Assembly: GCF_001279775.1 (NCBI RefSeq)
Contig: NZ_LGDG01000225.1
Span: forward strand, 1 to 64,000
Length of the DNA stretch: 64,000 nt
Source: Streptomyces sp. MMG1533
GTDB taxonomy: Bacteria > Actinomycetota > Actinomycetes > Streptomycetales > Streptomycetaceae
Reading direction: 5' to 3'
Shown here: positions 59,497-64,000 of the stretch, piece by piece
Layout: each line of letters starts with the position of its first letter
Position numbering within the stretch: the first letter of the stretch is position 1
Program-made: the position numbers and the translations under genes
Notes under the pieces: generated by a model
The model's database searches: none
The model's input: only the letters and a program-made list of their open reading frames with translations
Told to the model about the DNA's origin: nothing

Positions 59497-60834
59497 ATGA
59501 CATGGCAACGGACCGGATCCCTCCTGACCCTGCTCGTCACCGTCGGCGTGGCCGCGTCGGCCGGCCCCCCGGCCACGGCCGCACCGGCCCCGGCCGTGGT
59601 CGAAGCCCTCGACCGGGCCGCCCACCCGCTGCGAACCGTCGAACCAGGCGGCGACACCCGCGATCTGGGCGCCCTCGACCGCATGATCGGCGGCGCCCGG
59701 GTGGTCGGCCTCGGCGAGGCCACCCACAGCTCGCACGACTTCTTCGCCCTCAAGGACCGCGTCTTTGGCCACCTCGTCGAGGAGAAGGGCTTCCGCACCT
59801 TTGCCCTGGAGGTGCCCTGGAGCACCGGCCTGCGGCTCGACGACTACGTGCTGAAGGGCGAGGGCGACCTGCGGCGCATCATGCGCGACGAGCTCCAGCG
59901 CGACTTCCTGTGGTGGAACAACACCGACTACCTGAGGCTCCTGGAGTGGATGCGGGCGTACAACGTCCGCCACCCCGGCGACCCCGTGCGGTTCATGGGC
60001 GACGACATCGCCTGGTCCGGACCCGAGTCGTACGACGCGGTCGAGGACCACATGGCCGCCACGCACCCCGGGGCGAGCGCCCGCCTCGCCGAGCTCTACC
60101 GCGGCCTGCGTCCCACCGTGCCGACGGGGACGTACATCGAGCAGTACATGAACAGGCCGTACGCCGAACGCATGGAGATGGCCCACCGCACGGGCGAGGC
60201 ACTCGAACTGGTCAGGCGTCAGGGACCGGGCACCGGCGACCGGGAGGCGTACGCATGGGCCCTGCAGAGCGCGACGGCGATCGACCGGACCGCCCGTCAG
60301 TACGCCTTCGACTTCGAGGACCCCGCCGAGATCGCCGAGGCCATGACCTATCGCGACGGGGCGATGGCCGCCAACGTCGTCTGGTGGCACGAGCACACCG
60401 GCACCAAGGTGCTGCTGTCGGCCCACAACAACCACGTCGGGTACGTACCGGAGGACCCCGTCACCAACCCGAAGGTGCAGGGTGCCTACCTGCGGGAGAG
60501 CCTCGGCGCGGGGTATGTGAACGTGGGCCTGGCCTTCGACCACGGCTCGTTCAACGCCACCGGCCGCGAGGACACCGTCATCAGGCGCCGGACGCTGGGA
60601 CCCGCCGCCCCCGGCAGCAACGAGCGGACCCTCGACCGCGTACGGCACCAGGACTACGTACTCGACCTGCGGGCCGCCGGACCGCCGGCCCGTCAGTGGC
60701 TGCGCCGGGCCCGGCCGACGCGCCAGATCGGCACGGCCTACCCGGACGGCCCGTACGACATCGCGCTCGCCCGCAGCTACGACGTCCTCGTCCACCTGCA
60801 CGACGTGGTGGCGGCACGGCTGCGGGACCGGTAG
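59497..60834 (+). CDS. Erythromycin esterase-family protein, secreted
   Basis: 445 residues from ATG 59497, which gives a clean signal peptide (MTWQRTGSLLTLLVTVGVAA, cleaved near ATAAPAPA). The EreA/EreB-type motif is GLGEATHSSHDFF (Glu and two His), followed by FALEVPWSTG and HNNHVGY later. The catalytic His/Glu positions look intact. Family members hydrolyse macrolide lactones or have unknown substrates; a secreted form in Streptomyces is more likely to act on an external ester. It stands alone. Confidence 0.85.
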   Translation: MTWQRTGSLLTLLVTVGVAASAGPPATAAPAPAVVEALDRAAHPLRTVEPGGDTRDLGALDRMIGGARVVGLGEATHSSHDFFALKDRVFGHLVEEKGFRTFALEVPWSTGLRLDDYVLKGEGDLRRIMRDELQRDFLWWNNTDYLRLLEWMRAYNVRHPGDPVRFMGDDIAWSGPESYDAVEDHMAATHPGASARLAELYRGLRPTVPTGTYIEQYMNRPYAERMEMAHRTGEALELVRRQGPGTGDREAYAWALQSATAIDRTARQYAFDFEDPAEIAEAMTYRDGAMAANVVWWHEHTGTKVLLSAHNNHVGYVPEDPVTNPKVQGAYLRESLGAGYVNVGLAFDHGSFNATGREDTVIRRRTLGPAAPGSNERTLDRVRHQDYVLDLRAAGPPARQWLRRARPTRQIGTAYPDGPYDIALARSYDVLVHLHDVVAARLRDR

Positions 60835-60843
60835 CCGACGAAG

Positions 60844-61338
60844 TCAGACGTACAGCTTGTCGATGAAGGCGGACAGGTTGCCCGTCGCGCGGGCGATCTG
60901 CTCCTCCAGGGTGAGACTCTCCTCGAAGCGTGACCCGGATTCCAGGGCCTTCTTGCCGCGCAGGTAGAGAGAACACGCCAGGTCGGTGCACATGTACACG
61001 CCCACCGAGTTGCCCTCGCGGCCCGCCGCGCCCGCCCTGCGGGCCGTCATCAGGGAGACACCGCCGCCCGGGTGGGTGGTCAGGCACAGCGAGCACATGC
61101 TGCGGTGCAGCAGGCCGCGCCTGGACGACGGAAAGCGCAGGGAGACGCCGACCGGTCGGCCCTCCCGCTCGGTGACCAGATAGCTGCGGTCGGGTGCTCC
61201 GGGATCGCGCCAGCCCAGGAAGTCCAGGTCGTCCCACGGGCGTTGGTCGAGGTCCCGGGGGACGGCCAGGCGTTTGGCCTCGCCCTTCGAGCAGTTGACG
61301 AATGAGTTGCGTATGTCGTGCTCGGTGAGTGATCTCAT
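60844..61338 (-). CDS. FBP-domain zinc-finger protein (EF-G-binding, FusB-like)
   Basis: 164 residues. A C-terminal treble-clef zinc finger is evident: CSLC at Cys82 and Cys85, and CTDLAC with Cys117 and Cys122. This is the fold of the FusB/FBP family, which binds elongation factor G and, in staphylococci, rescues it from fusidic acid. Actinobacterial copies are of unknown role and may act on stalled ribosomes. It ends 9 nt after the convergent esterase gene. Confidence 0.82.
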   Translation of the reverse strand: MRSLTEHDIRNSFVNCSKGEAKRLAVPRDLDQRPWDDLDFLGWRDPGAPDRSYLVTEREGRPVGVSLRFPSSRRGLLHRSMCSLCLTTHPGGGVSLMTARRAGAAGREGNSVGVYMCTDLACSLYLRGKKALESGSRFEESLTLEEQIARATGNLSAFIDKLYV

Positions 61339-61423
61339 GGGGGAGCCTCCTGGGTGATCGCGCGCTGAAACCTAGGGGTATTAGGTTGGCGCCAGGGTAG
61401 GCAGGCATGAGGGGGAGAGGCCA

Positions 61424-62404
61424 ATGGATTTCCGGGACGTCGCGGCGCCGCGGGCGCGGGCCGCGCTGTCGTACGTGGCGGCGGGTTCCGAGGGGCCGGC
61501 CGTCGCCCCTGACCTGCGCATCACGCTGAACCTCCATCCGGACCGGGCGGTGGGCGGGCTGACCGTCCTGCGGGCGCTGGCCCAGGACGGCACGTATCAC
61601 TCGCAGTTCGTCACGGGCACCGGCAACGGCGGCCTCACCGCGCATCCCGGCGGCGACCGGTGGCGCTGGGAGAGCCGGATCTTCGGCGGGGTCTACGACG
61701 ACGCGGACGCCCACGACCGGCCGGTGTACGGCGCGTTGAACTTCCGTCACCAGGTCGTCGGCGCGGCACCGAGGTTCGGCTCCTCCCACTTCCGCCTCAC
61801 CGGCGCCACGCTCGCCCGCGCCACCTTCTGCTACCCCGACAGCGCGGCCGAGCCGGCCGACTTCGGCGTCGCGGCGGGCATGTCCCTGATCGCGCTGGCC
61901 GAGGCGGACGAGCAGGACGCCCTCAACGACTACATCGAGGCGCAGGTGCACGCGGGCGTCGTCCTCGCCCGCGACGTGGAGGCGCTCGTCCTCGACGCGA
62001 GCTATCGCGGCACGCCCGTCGAGACGGCGGCCCGCCTGTTGCCGTGCCCCCTCGAATGGCACCCCGGCTACCGGCTCACCGTGGCTCAGCTGCGTCGGCA
62101 CGCGGACTACCGGGGGCGGGAGTACGTGGAGCTGGGCGCGCGCATCGCCGAGGACGGCCGGATCGACCCGCGGATCATCGGCGACGCGGCCCGCACGGGA
62201 CGGTACGAGCTGCAGGACCTGAAGATGGTGTGGCACACGCTGGCCCGCTTCGGGGCGCCGGAGGGGGCGGGCACCGCGTGCTCCGGCCGCGCGGCTGCTT
62301 CCGGGACGGCGGACGCGGCTCATTCCGGCGCCGCGGCCCGTTCCCCGGACGCGGACACCGGCGTCGGCGGCCACACCCCGGCGGCCAGCACTCCCTGCGC
62401 ATAG
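61424..62404 (+). CDS. DUF3626-family protein
   Basis: 326 residues. Typical stretches are ITLNLHPDRAVGG, QFVTGTGNGGLTAHPGGDRWRWESRIFGG, NFRHQVVGAAPRFGSSHFRL and ATFCYPDS. Family function is unknown. The last 45 or so residues are low-complexity (Ala/Ser/Gly/Thr) and are read from the antisense strand of a decayed LuxR-type gene (62320-62439), so the natural C-terminus may have been nearer 62290. No signal peptide. Confidence 0.8.
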   Translation: MDFRDVAAPRARAALSYVAAGSEGPAVAPDLRITLNLHPDRAVGGLTVLRALAQDGTYHSQFVTGTGNGGLTAHPGGDRWRWESRIFGGVYDDADAHDRPVYGALNFRHQVVGAAPRFGSSHFRLTGATLARATFCYPDSAAEPADFGVAAGMSLIALAEADEQDALNDYIEAQVHAGVVLARDVEALVLDASYRGTPVETAARLLPCPLEWHPGYRLTVAQLRRHADYRGREYVELGARIAEDGRIDPRIIGDAARTGRYELQDLKMVWHTLARFGAPEGAGTACSGRAAASGTADAAHSGAAARSPDADTGVGGHTPAASTPCA

Positions 62405-62439
62405 GCCCGGGCGACCAGTTCCGTACGGTTCGCCGCGCC
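62320..62439 (-). pseudogene. 3' fragment of a LuxR/NarL-type response regulator
   Basis: The minus frame reads GAANRTELVARAYAQG, then VLAAGVWPP and a short tail to the stop at 62320. It matches the last helix of NarL-type DNA-binding domains (usual form KLGAANRTELVARAY). Nothing upstream of the fragment continues the HTH. At 62440 the sequence switches to the opposite-strand P450 reductase fragment. Confidence 0.6.
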
Positions 62440-62730
62440 CGGCTCCGCCCGGCCTTCAGTGCCGCCCCGGAAGGCGGGGTGACCTTCGTGCAGCACCGGA
62501 TCGCCGCCGAGGCCGAAGGGGAGGCCGAAGAGGTGGGGGAGCTGCTGGACGCGGGCGCCCGGGTGTACGTCTGCGGCGACGGCTCGCGGATGGCGCCCGG
62601 CGTGCAAGACGCGTTCCGTACCCTGTACCGGGAGCGCACGCAGGGCGCCGACGAGTCGGCCGCCGAGCGCTGGCTCGACGAGCTGGTGGAGACCGGGCGT
62701 TACGTCGAGGACGTGTACGCGGCCGGCTGA
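62440..62730 (+). pseudogene. 3' fragment of a P450 BM3-type NADPH-cytochrome P450 reductase
   Basis: The plus frame from 62440 reads RLRPAFSAAPEGGVTFVQHR, then LLDAGARVYVCGDGSRMAPG, and ends WLDELVETGRYVEDVYAAG. It matches the extreme C-terminus of the BM3 reductase (AFSR, TYVQH, YICGDGSQMAP, GRYAKDVWAG). Only about 95 residues of what should be about 600 for the reductase remain. No start codon or ribosome site belongs to it, so it is a relic. Confidence 0.75.
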
Positions 62731-62747
62731 CCGGAGGGAAGGGGCGG

Positions 62748-63746
62748 GTGCAGGTGGGGGACTCGACGCAATCGTGGGACCGGGCCCGGCGGGTCCTGGA
62801 AGGGGCGCGCCTGCCCGCCGGCCGCCTCACCGGCGTCCGCCCGCTGACCGGGGGCACCTACAACACCGTCGAGGAACTCCTCCTCACGGACGGCAGCCGT
62901 TACGTGCTGAAGGTCGCCCCGGCGCCGACCACGCCGGGCCTGCGGCACGAGAGCCGACTCCTGGTCTCCGAGGCGGAGTTCTACCGTGCGGCCGCCGAGG
63001 CCGGCGTACCGGCGCCGCACCTGGTGGCGCTCGGCGACGACACCGCCGTACCGCATCTGCTGATGACGGCCTGCCCGGGCGAACCGTGGAACGGCTCCCT
63101 GACGGAGTCCGAACGAGCTGCCCTGCGCCGGGAGTTGGGGCGTCAGGTGGCTCGTCTGCATGGTGTGACCGGCCCGGGCTTCGGCTATCCGTCGGGCGCG
63201 CTCGGGCCGCTCGCTCCCGACTGGCGGACCGCCTTCGGCGCCATGACCGAGGCGGTCCTGGACGACGCCCGCCGCTACCGGGCCCGGTTGCCCCGGCCCG
63301 TCGACGAGGTGGCGCGGACGATCGAAGCCGCCTTCCCCGCGCTCGACGAGGTCACCACCCCCTGCCTGGTCCACTTCGACCTGTGGCACGGGAACATCCT
63401 CCTGGACCGCCCGGCGGGGGAGGAGCCCCGCATCGGAGGTCTCATCGACGGGGAGCGGATGTTCTGGGGCGATCCCCTCGCCGACTTCGTCTCCCTGGCG
63501 CTGCTGGGGGACATCAAGAAGGACGAGGCGTTCCTCGCCGGCTACCGGGAAGCCGGCGGGCCGGCCGAGTTCGACACGCCGGCCCGGCTCCGCCTCGCCC
63601 TCTACCGCGTCTACCTCTACCTGATCATGCTCACCGAGACGATTCCGCGGGCGGTCGACGCCGAGAACGAGCGATGGGTCCAGGAGGCGGTCGCTCCGGA
63701 ACTCGTCGCGGCGCTGGAGGAGATCGGGGAGCTGGCCCCCCGCTAG
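62748..63746 (+). CDS. Aminoglycoside phosphotransferase-fold kinase
   Basis: 332 residues from GTG 62748, with GGAGGGAAGG upstream. Protein-kinase-like APH fold: nucleotide loop LTGGTYNTVEELLL, Lys55 in YVLKVA, catalytic loop HFDLWHGN (209-216; Asp211, Asn216) and metal motif IDGERMFWGDPLAD. Members phosphorylate antibiotics, sugars or choline-like substrates. The third-motif DxD is intact, so it is probably active. The neighbouring ROK gene may suggest a sugar substrate, but nothing here fixes it. Confidence 0.85.
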   Translation: MQVGDSTQSWDRARRVLEGARLPAGRLTGVRPLTGGTYNTVEELLLTDGSRYVLKVAPAPTTPGLRHESRLLVSEAEFYRAAAEAGVPAPHLVALGDDTAVPHLLMTACPGEPWNGSLTESERAALRRELGRQVARLHGVTGPGFGYPSGALGPLAPDWRTAFGAMTEAVLDDARRYRARLPRPVDEVARTIEAAFPALDEVTTPCLVHFDLWHGNILLDRPAGEEPRIGGLIDGERMFWGDPLADFVSLALLGDIKKDEAFLAGYREAGGPAEFDTPARLRLALYRVYLYLIMLTETIPRAVDAENERWVQEAVAPELVAALEEIGELAPR

Positions 63747-63755
63747 TACCGAGCG

Positions 63756-63778
63756 CTTAGTTCAGGGCGTGAATTAAG
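63756..63778. promoter_or_regulatory. Candidate ROK operator
   Basis: Imperfect palindrome CTTAGTTCA (63756-63764), GGGCG, TGAATTAAG (63770-63778), with one mismatch in the 9-bp arms, 73 bp upstream of the ROK gene start. Confidence 0.5.
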
Positions 63779-63851
63779 AAGGTGCGGAAAGTCGCGTCCG
63801 GTGGTCCCGCAGAGGTATGTTGCAGGTCGGGCAGGGTTCGGGAGGAGCCAC

Positions 63852-64000
63852 ATGGCGGGGCGCAACGGGCGTACGGTACGCGATCTGAGGCGGGCCAACC
63901 GCACGGCCGTGCTGCAACGGCTCTACTTCGACGGCCCCCTCAGCCGCTTCGAGCTCGGCCCGGCCACCGGGCTCAGCTCCGGCTCGGTCAGCAACGTCGT
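63852..64000 (+). CDS. ROK-family transcriptional regulator, N-terminal fragment cut by window edge
   Basis: About 49 codons are present from ATG 63852, with GGAGGAG at 63841-63847. The peptide MAGRNGRTVRDLRRANRTAV, then LQRLYFDGPLSRFELG and ATGLSSGSVSNVV, is the winged-HTH start of XylR/NagC-type ROK repressors. The sugar-kinase-like part lies outside. The CTTAGTTCA/TGAATTAAG palindrome upstream is its likely own operator. Confidence 0.85.
   Translation, partial: MAGRNGRTVRDLRRANRTAVLQRLYFDGPLSRFELGPATGLSSGSVSNV

Noticed and set aside
1..64000. CRISPR array, tRNA, rRNA, IS element, prophage or attachment site
   Set aside because: No array of spaced direct repeats beyond the short tandems listed, no cloverleaf or CCA-ended tRNA-like segments, and no transposase or integrase frame were seen on reading both strands.

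Overview
The window is high-GC actinobacterial DNA, almost certainly a Streptomyces chromosome. The gene families (DUF5999, FBP-type zinc finger, DUF3626, S. lividans-type PatA, DevS-like kinase, IdeR/DmdR-type iron box) and the frequent GTG starts and 1-4 nt gene overlaps fit that. Two short hairpin repeats that I recognise from Streptomyces genomes are also present (5742-5781, 38713-38750). No tRNA, rRNA, IS element, integrase or CRISPR array was seen. All functions below are read from sequence and family knowledge; no database search was run.

Layout. (A) 1-12.25 kb is a stress/hypoxia-type island: a PPK2 start, phosphoketolase (xfp), GAPDH, a GNAT/acyl-CoA-synthetase PatA-like protein, a CBS-BON protein, a flavodoxin, a zinc alcohol dehydrogenase, two FMN split-barrel proteins and a DevS-like GAF histidine kinase. 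A palindrome, GGGCCGACCGGCCC, sits upstream of three of these genes and fits the frame of the DosR/DevR box. (B) 12.25-13.05 kb is a decayed zone with a fragment of an ABC ATPase. A small secreted DUF4333-like protein and a polytopic membrane protein follow. (C) 15.4-22.0 kb is a galactoside-utilisation operon: MFS transporter, two GH35 enzymes and a LacI regulator. A perfect 16-bp operator overlaps the -10 box of its promoter. (D) 22.1-32.1 kb is mixed: a YheO-type regulator with a threonine-dehydratase-fold enzyme, a cupin, an MDR oxidoreductase, a MoxR/VWA pair, an ABC exporter, and three proteins without a clear family.

(E) 32.2-48.0 kb is an L-rhamnose locus joined to L-lactate oxidation. 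RhaI, the bifunctional RhaD aldolase/dehydrogenase and RhaB run left from a divergent promoter. A CUT2 ABC importer, RhaM mutarotase, a secreted BNR_4 beta-propeller protein and a LacI regulator run right. RhaD should yield L-lactate, and the adjacent LutABC operon would oxidise that to pyruvate. Both divergent promoters have near-consensus -35/-10 boxes with a TGAAA-NN-TTTCA operator just downstream. lutA instead has a TCATC-N-GATGA palindrome, suggesting separate lactate control.

(F) 48-64 kb holds single genes: S33 peptidase, PIG-L deacetylase (apparently leaderless), ECF41-like sigma factor, pentapeptide protein, a haem-only CYP102-like P450 with a divergent TetR regulator and paired 14-bp inverted repeats, an iron-box-controlled DUF2470 protein, a Tat lipoprotein lactonase, a FUSC-type membrane protein, an erythromycin-esterase-like protein, an FBP zinc-finger protein, a DUF3626 protein, an APH-fold kinase and the start of a ROK regulator. 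At 62320-62730 the 3' ends of a LuxR-type regulator and of a BM3-type P450 reductase abut back to back, the scar of a deletion.
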